Origin: Xanthomonas floridensis
Lineage (GTDB): Bacteria > Pseudomonadota > Gammaproteobacteria > Xanthomonadales > Xanthomonadaceae
Assembly (NCBI RefSeq): GCF_001642575.1
Contig: NZ_LXNG01000025.1
Span: 1-50,780 of the forward strand
Direction of reading: 5' to 3'
Length of the DNA stretch: 50,780 bases
Both the position numbers and the translations under genes were made by a program. The notes under the pieces were generated by a model that worked only from the letters and a program-made list of their open reading frames with translations, was not told where the DNA came from and made no database searches. Shown here piece by piece: positions 39,951-49,174 of the stretch (position 1 is its first letter; the number at the start of each line of letters is the position of its first letter).

Positions 39951-41597
39951 TCATTCGCTATAATGAACTTCATGCAACCTCACGTATTCCAGGAATTCTT
40001 CCTGCGGATGCCGTGAAATTTGCCATTTTGAATTTGCGCCTATTGGTGCACTTCTTTGGCCCACGCAGGTCACAACGAGATTTTGCTTAGCGCGACTCAC
40101 ACCGACAAAAAATGCATTTCTATTTTCATCTTGATCGCCCCACCATGTCTCGCGCTCTGTGCAAGGCAAAACGACACACTCGAACTCCATACCTTTGCAT
40201 TTATGGATCGTCATTACTCGGATTGATCCTTCATCCAAAAATCTTGCCAGTGCTTGCTCCAGATGGTGATGCTCACGAATAAAGTTTCCGAGAACCTCGT
40301 AAACTTGGCTCAAAATTTCGGCTAAGCGCGGGGCGTCGTATTCCGAAGAGAGCGACAGCAGTGTTGCAATCGGAATCAACGCCATGACCTCTTGCAGCTG
40401 CTCAAAGGCAATCTCCGCCTGATCACCAGCAAGCCCCTTAGCTACACGATCGCGAGCGGCACTCAGCAGCCTGATCCAGTCGCCTTGCTCATCGTCTTGT
40501 GCAGTCAAAGCATACAGAACCGATGCGTAGGCGTTTGGCGCAGGCTTTCGACCAAGAACGCGCAGGAGGTTGACCACGAACTCTGTAACGGGTTCCGACA
40601 CCAAGTCTTGTAGCTCCTGCTCATTGCGACGCGGAATGCTACGACGATCCAACTCACCGTCGATGGCTTGATTGAACATAACGCTTTGGCGAATGTGAAG
40701 GATGGCGATTTCGTGCGGCGCGATGCCTTCGGCAATCCACTCCTCAATCTTCTCTGCAATGCGCGCGGCCTCGGCCCGCTCATCAGCGAAACGCGCTAAG
40801 TAGACCTTGCCATCTTCACCAACAATATCTTTCTCCGCGATAGCCGAGGATGGCTCCATCTGAATGATCATCCGGTTTTGCACCCGACGAATGGCAGGAG
40901 CAGACCGCCAGTTCTGGACAAGCTTCAAGGGCACAGCGGCGAATTCATCAGCAAACTTCCCCATCACCCCATCAAGTGCCCCCGCCCAGCCCATAATTTT
41001 TTGCTTAGCATCTCCCACAGCGGTGATGGAGGTGTGGCTATCTTTGAACAGAGTGTGGATCAGCTTGTATTGCGCGCTTGTGCAGTCTTGGAACTCATCT
41101 AAGAACACATGGCTGTAAGCCATGTTGATGGATCGCTTTATCATTGGATGCTGCTCGATGAGTTGTTGCGCCAGAGGCACCAACTCCTTGAACGCTACTT
41201 GGATGGTATTGACACGGGTCACGCCGACTTTGAACCCGTGATCCAGCCGATCCGTCGGCTTTAGAAGCGGCCGGTAGATCGCGATGATCCGACGCGCAAA
41301 GGCGTCGAAGGTCATACTGTTCAGACGGTGGGCGTGGTCAAAGCCCGATCGATCCCTCACTCGCCTACGAAGAGTGTGAGCGGCGTCGGTCTTGAACGAG
41401 ATGGCTAAGATCTTCTTGGGATAACGGCTCGTGCCCGTCCTGAGCACAAAATCGGCGCGCTGAGCTAAAAGCTCTGTCTTCCCTGATCCGGGATTAGCAA
41501 TGACCATGCTGTTCCCATGAAGTGCCGTGATCGCAGCTTTTGCGCCGGGTTCCAAGGTTTTGATGGCGATCGGGCTCCACTGAGCTGGTGTGATCAT
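39951..41597 (-). CDS. gajB: Gabija protein GajB (UvrD-like helicase)
   Basis: 548 residues from the ATG at 41597, whose ATGA overlaps the gajA stop. A longer frame to 41741 exists but lies inside gajA. It is a superfamily 1A helicase with Walker A IANPGSGKTELLAQRA (~29-44), motif II SHVFLDEFQD (~164-173), VGDAKQKIMGW, motif V VMTIHKCKGMEFECVVLP (~460-477) and motif VI FFVGVSRAKQNLVV. In Gabija, GajB associates with GajA and acts on DNA ends made by the nuclease, leading to abortive defence. The helicase motifs look complete. Confidence 0.93.
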   Translation of the reverse strand: MITPAQWSPIAIKTLEPGAKAAITALHGNSMVIANPGSGKTELLAQRADFVLRTGTSRYPKKILAISFKTDAAHTLRRRVRDRSGFDHAHRLNSMTFDAFARRIIAIYRPLLKPTDRLDHGFKVGVTRVNTIQVAFKELVPLAQQLIEQHPMIKRSINMAYSHVFLDEFQDCTSAQYKLIHTLFKDSHTSITAVGDAKQKIMGWAGALDGVMGKFADEFAAVPLKLVQNWRSAPAIRRVQNRMIIQMEPSSAIAEKDIVGEDGKVYLARFADERAEAARIAEKIEEWIAEGIAPHEIAILHIRQSVMFNQAIDGELDRRSIPRRNEQELQDLVSEPVTEFVVNLLRVLGRKPAPNAYASVLYALTAQDDEQGDWIRLLSAARDRVAKGLAGDQAEIAFEQLQEVMALIPIATLLSLSSEYDAPRLAEILSQVYEVLGNFIREHHHLEQALARFLDEGSIRVMTIHKCKGMEFECVVLPCTERETWWGDQDENRNAFFVGVSRAKQNLVVTCVGQRSAPIGANSKWQISRHPQEEFLEYVRLHEVHYSE

Positions 41598-43510
41598 TCC
41601 GAGTCTGCCGCCAACATGGTGACCACACGCTGGCAAAGAACTTTCAGCGTATTTGGTGCATCCGCTATCAACTCTTCGTCGCTCAGGTTGGCCAAGGCTT
41701 GAAGATGCGCTACTGGCTTGCTGCCAAGTTTGAACAGACAATGGTAGTCGTGAAAAAAACTTTGAGCCTCTTCACTTAAGTGACTGGCGATTCCGCTTTT
41801 GCCTAAGACCGCAGTTATTAAATCATCGTCATCGCCCAATGGCTGCCCCATCGCACCATAGGCGTCTGGAAATTTGCGCATCATGATGAAATCAAGATCA
41901 ATGGGGAGCGAGAAGAACACACCCGCACGTTTCAAAAAGCGCAGCTCTTCAAAGAAGTCCTCTCCGCCACAAGATGTTTTCCATCCGGGAAGCGCATTCA
42001 CCTCAGCAGCGGTGCGCACTGGATGGCCGTTTGGAAACTGGCGCAAATAGCCATGTGCGACTTTGATGCGCCCCCATCCTCCGCCATGGCGCCCGTAGTC
42101 AAGGTCAAGCAGTGTGATATAAGGCACGCGCAAACTGGATAGTAAGCGCCAGAAATGATTGACATGGCGACCGCCCAGAGGCGCCACGCAGACACTGGAT
42201 GCGTCCGCTTCGACGCCCATTGCGCCGAGCATGCGATGCAGCACGATGTCCTCGCTGTCGCCCTCACCCAACACGACGAGCTTGGCGAAGTAGACCTCCG
42301 GATAGGCCATTACTGCCTGACGAACGAACTTACCTGCCTCTCCGGCCTCATCCGGAAGAACGATTTGGCTGACTTGTGTGGTTCGATCAGCATCAAGCCG
42401 CAGATGGCGGATTAAATCAGGCGTTGCTCTGCGCAAGATGGCAGGCGAGTGCGTGGCCACAATCGCTTGCCCTCCTGACTCTTCTTTGAGATCCCGAAGC
42501 GATTGGATGACGCGACCTAGATACTGAGGCGAAAGGCTGTTCTCAGGCTCTTCCACCGCCAGCAAAGTGAAAGCAGCCGGCCTTAGCCGAGCTAAGTCAA
42601 AAGGTGACTCTGCGTCGGTCAACGCCGCGACATCAACCGCATGTGCTGCCAACACGAGCGAGATGTAAAGCAATGACTGCTGACCGTCACTGAGGCGCTC
42701 GAAATCCACTGAGGGCGTTTCATGACCGGGCGAGAAGCGAACACTGACTTGCTTCAACACCTCAGCGAGTCCGCCTGTGCCAAAAGCAATGCTAGGGGAG
42801 GCGAAGAACTTCCCCTTGTGAAGCTTTCCCCACCCTGTCGTAAGTGCCTTACCGAAGGCTGCGACGCCCGCGTTTTCGGTGACTGCTGCACCGAGCTGCT
42901 CAGATAGATCGTTTGCCTTGGTGCGCTCAGCGGTCCAGTCTGCCGCTCGGAGGGCCCTTCCGAGCAGTGAGGCTGCGCTGTATGCGATGTGATCAGCCGG
43001 GTTACGCCGGGCCGGAAGATAGTGAACCTGGATGGCTTGCCGATCCAGCTTTGGCATACCTCGAAGCTGCGTAGGCGCGCCGTCCTCGTCGGCTGTCAAT
43101 ACGTATTCCAGGCGTTGCTCGATCTCTCCGCTTTCATCCATTTCAGCCGTGAGGCGAATGCGCACCCCGGGAACTTCGCCCGCACTTTGGAGCTGCATGT
43201 GAGAGAAGAAGATCGGAACAGCTGCGGTGCCCTCGCCCTCCTCGACCTCGGGAAACGTGAAGTCTGTCTCGATCCATAGACTCGCGGCCTTCCCCTCCGC
43301 TGGAACTTCGCCCATTGCCACATGGAAATCGGAAGGGAGCACAGCGCGCATGCCCCCTGTGGTGCCGAACATACGCGCCAAAGCCGTTAGAACGGCGGTC
43401 TTACCCGCCCCATTTGGGCCTAGAAGGTAAGTCATCGAATCCAGCTTAACTTCAACTGGTTCTGGACCGAAGGACCAGAAATTACTAATCCTGACGACTG
43501 CCAACTGCAT
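41594..43510 (-). CDS. gajA: Gabija protein GajA (OLD-family ATPase-TOPRIM nuclease)
   Basis: 638 residues. The ATG at 43510 is preferred because AGGGG lies seven bases upstream; an ATG two codons earlier has no spacing. The N-terminal ABC-type ATPase has Walker A LLGPNGAGKTAVLTAL (~30-45), signature LSDGQQSLLYISL (~265) and Walker B LLAVEEPENSLSPQYL (~315). The C-terminal TOPRIM nuclease has VVLGEGDSEDIVL (~410) and ITLLDLDYGR (~465). GajA is a DNA endonuclease held in check by nucleotides and released when phage replication depletes them. Partner gajB follows with a 4-bp overlap. Motifs are intact, so the system is probably functional. Confidence 0.93.
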   Translation of the reverse strand: MQLAVVRISNFWSFGPEPVEVKLDSMTYLLGPNGAGKTAVLTALARMFGTTGGMRAVLPSDFHVAMGEVPAEGKAASLWIETDFTFPEVEEGEGTAAVPIFFSHMQLQSAGEVPGVRIRLTAEMDESGEIEQRLEYVLTADEDGAPTQLRGMPKLDRQAIQVHYLPARRNPADHIAYSAASLLGRALRAADWTAERTKANDLSEQLGAAVTENAGVAAFGKALTTGWGKLHKGKFFASPSIAFGTGGLAEVLKQVSVRFSPGHETPSVDFERLSDGQQSLLYISLVLAAHAVDVAALTDAESPFDLARLRPAAFTLLAVEEPENSLSPQYLGRVIQSLRDLKEESGGQAIVATHSPAILRRATPDLIRHLRLDADRTTQVSQIVLPDEAGEAGKFVRQAVMAYPEVYFAKLVVLGEGDSEDIVLHRMLGAMGVEADASSVCVAPLGGRHVNHFWRLLSSLRVPYITLLDLDYGRHGGGWGRIKVAHGYLRQFPNGHPVRTAAEVNALPGWKTSCGGEDFFEELRFLKRAGVFFSLPIDLDFIMMRKFPDAYGAMGQPLGDDDDLITAVLGKSGIASHLSEEAQSFFHDYHCLFKLGSKPVAHLQALANLSDEELIADAPNTLKVLCQRVVTMLAADSE

Positions 43511-43700
43511 GAACATCCCCTGTTCCGCCCCCTATGGGCCTCCCTATCGTAACGCTACTGCCTGCCGCCTGAAACGTAACGCTTCGACTTCAAGATTCTG
43601 ACCTTGCGGCCGATAAAGCCTCTGTGAGGTCGTGCTAGGGAAGCGCACGGCATGGTCTCGCGCTCCTCAAGCATCGTTAGGCAGATTGAAAGGAATCAAT

Positions 43701-44327
43701 ATGGCAGCAAATATCCAGCAGTTTGTCACCGAGCGCGGCATTAAGGCCCTCTTCCACTTCACGCGCGAAGAGAATTTGGCTTCCATCCTTAGTCGAGGGT
43801 TGTTGCGGCGTGATCAGCTGTCTAGCTCAGAAGGCGCGGTCTTCAATGACGACTTTCGTCTTGATCGCACCTCCGCCATCTGCCTCTCAGTTGGCTTTCC
43901 CAACTATAAGATGTTCTACCCACTCAGGATAAAGAACCCTGACACGAAGTGGGTGGTCATAGCGGTTATGCCTTCGGTGCTTTGGATGCTACCATGTGCT
44001 TTCTGCACGACCAATGCCGCATCAAATGCGGTAACAGCAAGCACTTTGGCTCAACGGATGGGCCTGGCACCGTTCCAGAACATGTATGGTGATTGTAGTG
44101 GGAAGACAAGAAGCTCGCTCGGCATTCCCAACTATTATCCCACTGATCCGCAGGCAGAAGTTTTAGTGCTGAACGATATTCCACCGACATACTTGATGGG
44201 CTTAGCCACCCACACTAGCGAAGACAAGAACCGCATGCTTTCGAGGCATGCGGGCACGTATGTAGTCCACGCACCTGCTCTTTTCAGTGGTCGCCAGGAT
44301 TTTGCACATTGGAAACAGGCGACCTAA
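43701..44327 (+). CDS. darT: DarT-type DNA ADP-ribosyltransferase toxin
   Basis: 208 residues from the ATG at 43701, preceded by AAAGGAA. The DUF4433/DarT pattern is clear: RGIKALFHFTREENLASILS then RGLLRRDQL (NAD-binding His and helix, ~12-40), DRTSAICLSVGFPNYKMFY (~55-73), and NYYPTDPQAEVLVLNDIP (~149-166) with the catalytic Glu in QAEVLV. DarT modifies bases of single-stranded DNA with ADP-ribose, stopping replication and blocking phages. The next gene, 2 bp away, is a NADAR protein, the reversing antitoxin of DarT1-type pairs that modify guanine. Transcribed divergently from Gabija. Confidence 0.93.
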   Translation: MAANIQQFVTERGIKALFHFTREENLASILSRGLLRRDQLSSSEGAVFNDDFRLDRTSAICLSVGFPNYKMFYPLRIKNPDTKWVVIAVMPSVLWMLPCAFCTTNAASNAVTASTLAQRMGLAPFQNMYGDCSGKTRSSLGIPNYYPTDPQAEVLVLNDIPPTYLMGLATHTSEDKNRMLSRHAGTYVVHAPALFSGRQDFAHWKQAT

Positions 44328-44329
44328 GC

Positions 44330-45034
44330 GTGGCGACTCGCCCCATCTTCATGCCGAGCTTCGAGGGACCCATGCTGGTCTCCACCCGTCATGTGGAGTT
44401 CCAGTGGCACCCAGGCATGGCCATAAGCCAGTCGCAGAAATCTATTGCATCACTTCACGACCAAGCAAAACGGCAGCTTGGCGTTGATCGAGTTTTAGAG
44501 ATATCCAGCAAGTCACCCGATTCACTTGGGGTTGATCTGAGCGCTTTCAACTTGATGATCAAGACCGTCAAGCACGAGCGAGAATTTAGCCTGGAGTGTG
44601 CCTTTCAAGCAAGTAAAGTCTTCGAGAATGGCGGGCCCTATAAAGATCTGTTGAACGCGCGATCCCTCGACGCCAAGCGCGATCCGCGCTTGAAAGAAAG
44701 TGGCCGATTGATCAAGTTCCATTTCTTCAATGTTGATTGGGAACTAGAACCAAGAACCGCATTCTATGACTGGCTTTACATGAACGCCCTGCACAAGCAG
44801 CCGGACCTTTCCGAACAAGTGCTCACATACCGAGCATTTTCGGACATCGCGTTTAACCCGGACAAGTCAGTCAATTGCCAGGCCTATGCCGCAGCGCTTT
44901 ATGTCTCGCTTCAAGAGCGAGGCTTGTTGAGCGAAACGATGCTCAAAGACAAGGAGTTATATCTGTCGACCGTTAAGACAGGCGTCATCAGCAACGCGCG
45001 CGAAGACAATACTGTCCAAAGCCCACTGATTTGA
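44330..45034 (+). CDS. NADAR-family antitoxin paired with DarT
   Basis: 234 residues. The GTG at 44330, 2 bp after the darT stop, is preferred over an upstream TTG inside darT. The NADAR core reads EFSLECAFQASKVFENGGPY (~88-107), FYDWLYMNALHKQ (~145-157) and AFSDIAFNPDKSVNCQAYAA (~172-191), with the Glu and Asp typical of these ADP-ribose glycohydrolases. NADAR enzymes remove ADP-ribose from guanine bases of DNA and serve as antitoxins in DarT1-NADAR pairs. An N-terminal ~70-residue extension is unassigned. Tight spacing supports toxin-first translational coupling. Confidence 0.88.
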   Translation: MATRPIFMPSFEGPMLVSTRHVEFQWHPGMAISQSQKSIASLHDQAKRQLGVDRVLEISSKSPDSLGVDLSAFNLMIKTVKHEREFSLECAFQASKVFENGGPYKDLLNARSLDAKRDPRLKESGRLIKFHFFNVDWELEPRTAFYDWLYMNALHKQPDLSEQVLTYRAFSDIAFNPDKSVNCQAYAAALYVSLQERGLLSETMLKDKELYLSTVKTGVISNAREDNTVQSPLI

Positions 45035-45174
45035 GTTTTTCTCACCCCGTCGTCCATTGGCATCGCCTTTCTCCAATTCTTTGAGGCCCACCAACTGATC
45101 TCCTTCATCAAAGTTACGACCACTTGACTGCCGGCGTAACCCCTGAAAGCATGCAAGGCAAGACAGGGGGTCTA

Positions 45175-46038
45175 ATGGACAAAGCAAGGGATCGTCGGAG
45201 TGACCAGGACTACACGGCCCAACAGGTAGCTGACTTGGATCCGTCTGCTCGCCGGGCACTGAAGCCCCATCTACGCTGCCCCTATTGCGAGGCAACCGCT
45301 CATTTCAGGTCAGCGTCGAGGCTCAGCCCAGGGCGACGAAGCAAGGTCGCGCATTTCTATGCCCTACCCCACGGTGACGAGTGCGACATTACCCGAAGCT
45401 ATGGTGATCCATGGGAAGACGATGATACCGATCGGACTGTGGCTCATTGGGAGCAGCGAAACACTACGCTGATTGTTCGGATTTTGACCGATCAAGATGA
45501 AGGCTCGGCCGATAACGTCTCAACGGGTGACCCAACGGAGAGCGAAAGCCGATCTCGTGCCGGCGGCGACCAGACCCGATCGACGAACTCGGTATCGCGC
45601 GGTCCTCAAAAGCTTCTTGAACAGCTTGTGCATTGGCCGAGCTTTAAGACAAGCGCCATGATGATTCGCATGCCAGGCAATGACCGACCTGAGTTGGCGG
45701 TCCATAACGCTTTCGTGCGTTTTGAATCGGCCAGCATGGCGCAGCACACCGGTCGCTGGCTAGGGTTCTGGGGCATTGTCAGATCTTGGAGCATCTGGCA
45801 GGGCCATAACACTTACTTTTCCAACTTCGGCCCCACGCACCAGAGCTTCCGTATCGCCATTCACCGGGACAAGATCCCCCCTATCCTCGCACGTTATGGC
45901 CTATCGAGTATCGATGAGATGGTTGGCCACTATCTTCTCCTTTTCGATTACGCCCGAGAGTCAGGCTCAGGGCGTTTTATGGCTGACGTCAATTCGGTGC
46001 ATCACATCGGATTCTTGCGGAACGATCAAAGTAGCTGA
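45175..46038 (+). CDS. protein of unknown function with Cys/His N-terminal region
   Basis: 287 residues from the ATG at 45175, with AGGGGG upstream; a TTG at 45124 is less likely. The N-terminus has a possible zinc site: LRCPYCEATAHFRS (~36-49) then KVAHFYALPHGDECDITRSY (~58-77), giving CxxC plus His/His/Cys. A polar linker rich in Ser/Arg follows, and the C-terminal half is globular (WLGFWGIVRSWSIWQGHNTY, PPILARYGLSSIDEMVGHYL). No catalytic motif is recognised. It follows the DarT-NADAR pair on the same strand and precedes a membrane protein gene by 23 bp, which suggests a two-gene unit. Confidence 0.65.
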   Translation: MDKARDRRSDQDYTAQQVADLDPSARRALKPHLRCPYCEATAHFRSASRLSPGRRSKVAHFYALPHGDECDITRSYGDPWEDDDTDRTVAHWEQRNTTLIVRILTDQDEGSADNVSTGDPTESESRSRAGGDQTRSTNSVSRGPQKLLEQLVHWPSFKTSAMMIRMPGNDRPELAVHNAFVRFESASMAQHTGRWLGFWGIVRSWSIWQGHNTYFSNFGPTHQSFRIAIHRDKIPPILARYGLSSIDEMVGHYLLLFDYARESGSGRFMADVNSVHHIGFLRNDQSS

Positions 46039-46061
46039 GTAGCTCATCGAACACGTCAACC

Positions 46062-46793
46062 ATGCGCCATACCGAAATTGTCAGATCGAAGCGTTCCACC
46101 TCGTCACCAGAAGACTCGAACAGTGCGTCCTCCAGACGGTCGTGGTCCATCACACGCTTCGTCGGTAGCCTAGCTGCCATGACGACGCTGGCTGGAATCG
46201 TGCTTCACGGATGCGGACATGTTGCCTACACCAGCTACCTCAAAGCCTGGGGCGTTCAAGCCGACCTATTTCCCCAATCAGCCGACTGGAAGGTTGTTCG
46301 CGGTTACTATGCCGTTGTGCTTCAAGGGTTCGGAATGTTCAGCGCTTTTCCGTGGGGTTCAATAGCGATCGCTTTTTTTACGTTATGGCTAGCTGTCTGG
46401 GTTTACCGCCTCCCCGCACAATCGGTTCGCAATGGTCGCCTTCAAGATTTCTATCGGCGTCATCCACGAGTAAAGCTTGGTCTCACCTCAGGAGGTATAG
46501 CCTTTTCGGGAATTTATCTAGCATTGACGCTGTATTCCGTTGGCTTGCTCGTTTCAACAATCCCAGGCGTGATTGGGGAGCGTTACGGAAAGAAGGAAGC
46601 AGTTACTGAGAAGCGCCGCCTCCTTGGTCCGGTATCGCGAGGCGATACAGAACTCTGGGAAAAGGGTGAGCGAAAGATCCGAGGCCACATCATTGCCAGT
46701 AGCTCTGACCTGATCGCCATCTACGACACTGACCTCCATCAGGTACGAACCCTATCGCGGGGCGATTGGGAGATACGGAGAGCAGGTCCTTAG
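46062..46793 (+). CDS. membrane protein of unknown function (243 aa)
   Basis: 243 residues. A basic, Ser-rich N-terminus (~1-30) precedes three or four hydrophobic segments: VGSLAAMTTLAGIVLHGCGH (~34-53), FSAFPWGSIAIAFFTLWLAV (~93-112) and GLTSGGIAFSGIYLALTLYS (~140-159). The last 75 residues are soluble, with a beta-rich end (IIASSSDLIAIYDTDLHQVR). The start lies 23 bp after the preceding gene. No family is recognised. With that gene it may form an unassigned defence-like pair (cytosolic zinc protein plus membrane protein); that is inference from position only. Confidence 0.65.
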   Translation: MRHTEIVRSKRSTSSPEDSNSASSRRSWSITRFVGSLAAMTTLAGIVLHGCGHVAYTSYLKAWGVQADLFPQSADWKVVRGYYAVVLQGFGMFSAFPWGSIAIAFFTLWLAVWVYRLPAQSVRNGRLQDFYRRHPRVKLGLTSGGIAFSGIYLALTLYSVGLLVSTIPGVIGERYGKKEAVTEKRRLLGPVSRGDTELWEKGERKIRGHIIASSSDLIAIYDTDLHQVRTLSRGDWEIRRAGP

Positions 46794-46856
46794 AAGTAAG
46801 CAACGGAGCGGAGTGAGGATGCCGATGACATCCAGGCGTATTTCTACAGCATTCGC

Positions 46857-47924
46857 TTACAAGCGTGCGCCGCGAGCAGGGCTCTTCTCTATTGAACTTG
46901 ACGTATTGCTCTGCGCAAATCTCTTGCGCTCGTTGGATTGAAGCTCTCTGTGCTGCTTCGTAGCGTCAAGTCTGGCAATCGCTTCATCAAGCTTGGCTTC
47001 GATCTCTTCGTCCGAGATCAATTCGCGCACGTTATCTAGGTTCACTCGGCGAACCAGAACATCCGCCACTTCATCATGGTCATTTTGGAGTGCAGCAAAC
47101 AAGCCGGCCTCTGGATAGGCGGTCTTGTGGGCGAACTCCAAGATCGACTTGACCATTCCTGCATCGCCCTTCGTTGCTGCAGCGAACAGTGCTTTCTCGC
47201 CAAAGTCGCGAGGCGCATGGCCTGTTCTGACGATCGCCCAAAGTATCGTCCGCACCAGCTGTTCATGACCTTTGGCAGCAGCGACGTTGAGCCCCAGCGA
47301 AAAGGTGTCTTCCGGATCCGGAAGACCAGCTTCGATCAAGAACTCAACGACCTCGGCATGATTGTTCTCGGCCGCCGCCGCAAAGCCATGCTGCGCACAT
47401 TGAATTTTGGATGAAAACGGCAACAGATGCTTGACCACTTCCAAGTGGCCTTCCCGACACGCAGCGATCAGCGCTCGACTGTCCTGGGCTTTAGCATCTG
47501 AAAAAAGGACCAACTGAAAGACCATATCTGCGTGACCATGACGCGCTGCCTCATACAGCGCCTGAGAATCGCCTTGCAAAGGACTACACTCCTTGAGCAG
47601 GCGTTTGACGCACTCCGTGTGCCCGTGCCTGGCAGCAAGCACCAATGCCTCGTCGTTTTCTGCGTCGCAAAACGCCATGAGCTGCTCAACTGCCCGCGCT
47701 GAACCCGCCTTGGCGGCGACATCAAGCGGATAGACCGCAAACGACTTTGACAGCAGTGGCGCCAGCTGATCAACCAAGCTTTCTTTGCCGCTCTTGATCG
47801 CCACCTCAATGGCGTAGCGTGCCGCAGCATCGATGTCACCCTGAGCCTGACAAAGCGACTGCACATATGTCTCGCTTCCCTGCTTCACTGCTTGTCTAAT
47901 ATTTCTTCTAATTGATTGGTCCAT
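46857..47924 (-). CDS. ankyrin-repeat protein
   Basis: A 355-residue soluble protein made of about nine helical repeats of ~33 residues, e.g. ALVLAARHGHTECVKRLLKE, ALYEAARHGHADMVFQLVLF, ALIAACREGHLEVVKHLLPF and GFAAAAENNHAEVVEFLIEA. These match the ankyrin consensus with some repeats diverged. The final ~60 residues are charged and helical. There is no signal peptide. Ankyrin proteins bind other proteins; in bacterial accessory regions they are often effectors or regulators. It stands alone on the - strand, so no partner is suggested. Confidence 0.85.
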   Translation of the reverse strand: MDQSIRRNIRQAVKQGSETYVQSLCQAQGDIDAAARYAIEVAIKSGKESLVDQLAPLLSKSFAVYPLDVAAKAGSARAVEQLMAFCDAENDEALVLAARHGHTECVKRLLKECSPLQGDSQALYEAARHGHADMVFQLVLFSDAKAQDSRALIAACREGHLEVVKHLLPFSSKIQCAQHGFAAAAENNHAEVVEFLIEAGLPDPEDTFSLGLNVAAAKGHEQLVRTILWAIVRTGHAPRDFGEKALFAAATKGDAGMVKSILEFAHKTAYPEAGLFAALQNDHDEVADVLVRRVNLDNVRELISDEEIEAKLDEAIARLDATKQHRELQSNERKRFAQSNTSSSIEKSPARGARL

Positions 47925-48017
47925 TTCGTCTCCTTTCCATTCAACTTAAGGCCGAAACGCCTTTCGTCAAGATCGCAGCGTGACAGCATCAGTCGATTGG
48001 ACAAGCCGAGAAGGGAC

Positions 48018-48251
48018 TTACAGGTCGTCGATGTCAGGAACATGGTCCTCGTAGTCACACGCAATGAGCGTGCCGGTTTCATCTTCGATGCGATGGATTT
48101 CGGGTGCACTAAACCATTCTTCGAAATCGAAGTCACTGTTCGCAATCGTGTCGACATCGCACTGAGCAAGCGCCTCCTGCGGCGAGCTTGCTTCAACTGT
48201 CATGTAGTGGGCGACTTGGACCGTCGCATTGATCTCGATGGTGTATTTCAT
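48018..48251 (-). CDS. small acidic protein of unknown function (77 aa)
   Basis: 77 residues from the ATG at 48251 ([20 protein letters not shown]). Two N-terminal strands are followed by [20 protein letters not shown] and an acidic C-terminus ([10 protein letters not shown]). The net charge is strongly negative, so it may mimic DNA or bind a basic partner. A frame extending to 48353 is unlikely because that start has no ribosome-binding site. No family is recognised. It lies alone between the ankyrin gene and a 216-residue unknown gene. Confidence 0.6.
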   Translation of the reverse strand: MKYTIEINATVQVAHYMTVEASSPQEALAQCDVDTIANSDFDFEEWFSAPEIHRIEDETGTLIACDYEDHVPDIDDL

Positions 48252-48421
48252 CTTGCTCTCCGCGCTTGACGACTTGCCAAGCTTCGGAACGCAATCTATG
48301 CATCGCAGGCGCGTCGCTACAGGACGAAATCGCCACGATCGCTGAACATCCATTCATCCGTCGCCGATAACGCCAGCGCCCGGATGCACCAGGCAGCCAA
48401 TACGTGGGGTGGGCCGCCGCG

Positions 48422-49072
48422 CTAAACGGGCTTCGTGTCTTCGTCTAACTCTTGGCGATCCAGCCACGCCATCTTGGCATCATGGACCGCCATCAGATGC
48501 AACCGGTAGGCGTTTCGCCAACGCCTCTTCTCAGGGTTTGATTGCCAAGGCAGCGCCAAGGCTTGATCGATGGTCAGGGCCAAGATCGTTGCGCCTTGCT
48601 GAAAAGCTTCTTCAATCACACTCATGTCGAGCCCCGTGATGCCCGCATGTGAGATCACGCTCTTGATCTTGCCAGCCGATTCACGGATCACAATGAATGG
48701 AATGCCCTTCCCCGTTCGACCGAATTTGCCCGAGATCGGATCTTGGATCTTCTCCCGGGCTTTGGTGACTTGCGCATACCACGTCAAGAGGTCCACTTTG
48801 GGGATAGATCTCGGCGTGCTCTTGCTGATCAAAAACGGATTGCCGTGTTCTCGTTTGAGCTTGTCGAACTGACGCCTTGGGATGCTGAGGTAAAACTCCG
48901 CCATGGCTTGGGTGAAGCGCGTCGTGCTCGGTGAGCGATCAAGTCGTTGCTTCAGGCCATCGAAATCCTGGCTGGTGATGATGGCCTCGCGCTCATCGCG
49001 CTTTGCGATGACTTCAAGCGCAGCCCGCAAAAATCCGTCTTCGAAGCTTTCCGCCTTGCTGATATTTGTCAT
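48422..49072 (-). CDS. protein of unknown function (216 aa)
   Basis: 216 residues starting MTNISKAESFEDGFLRAALE. A helical N-terminus (IAKRDEREAIITSQDFDGLK) is followed by a mixed region with IPFIVIRESAGKIKSVISHA (~123-142) and a helical basic C-terminus (NPEKRRWRNAYRLHLMAVHD). No enzyme motif or membrane segment is visible and no family is recognised. The even composition and full-length frame support a real gene. It precedes the small acidic protein gene by 170 bp on the same strand, so the two could be co-transcribed. Confidence 0.65.
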   Translation of the reverse strand: MTNISKAESFEDGFLRAALEVIAKRDEREAIITSQDFDGLKQRLDRSPSTTRFTQAMAEFYLSIPRRQFDKLKREHGNPFLISKSTPRSIPKVDLLTWYAQVTKAREKIQDPISGKFGRTGKGIPFIVIRESAGKIKSVISHAGITGLDMSVIEEAFQQGATILALTIDQALALPWQSNPEKRRWRNAYRLHLMAVHDAKMAWLDRQELDEDTKPV

Positions 49073-49174
49073 TCAAACCGTCCTTCGTTCTAGTCTCACT
49101 GCAAGCAACTTGCACCGCAAGCTTGCCACTCATCAGCCTGACAGCCTGTGGGCGATGGCGCTTGCCTGAAAATC

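Noticed and set aside
43548..43583. Direct repeat CGTAACGCT (43548-43556 and 43575-43583) between gajA and darT
   Set aside because: Short, only two copies, no match to a promoter element or known operator; could be chance.
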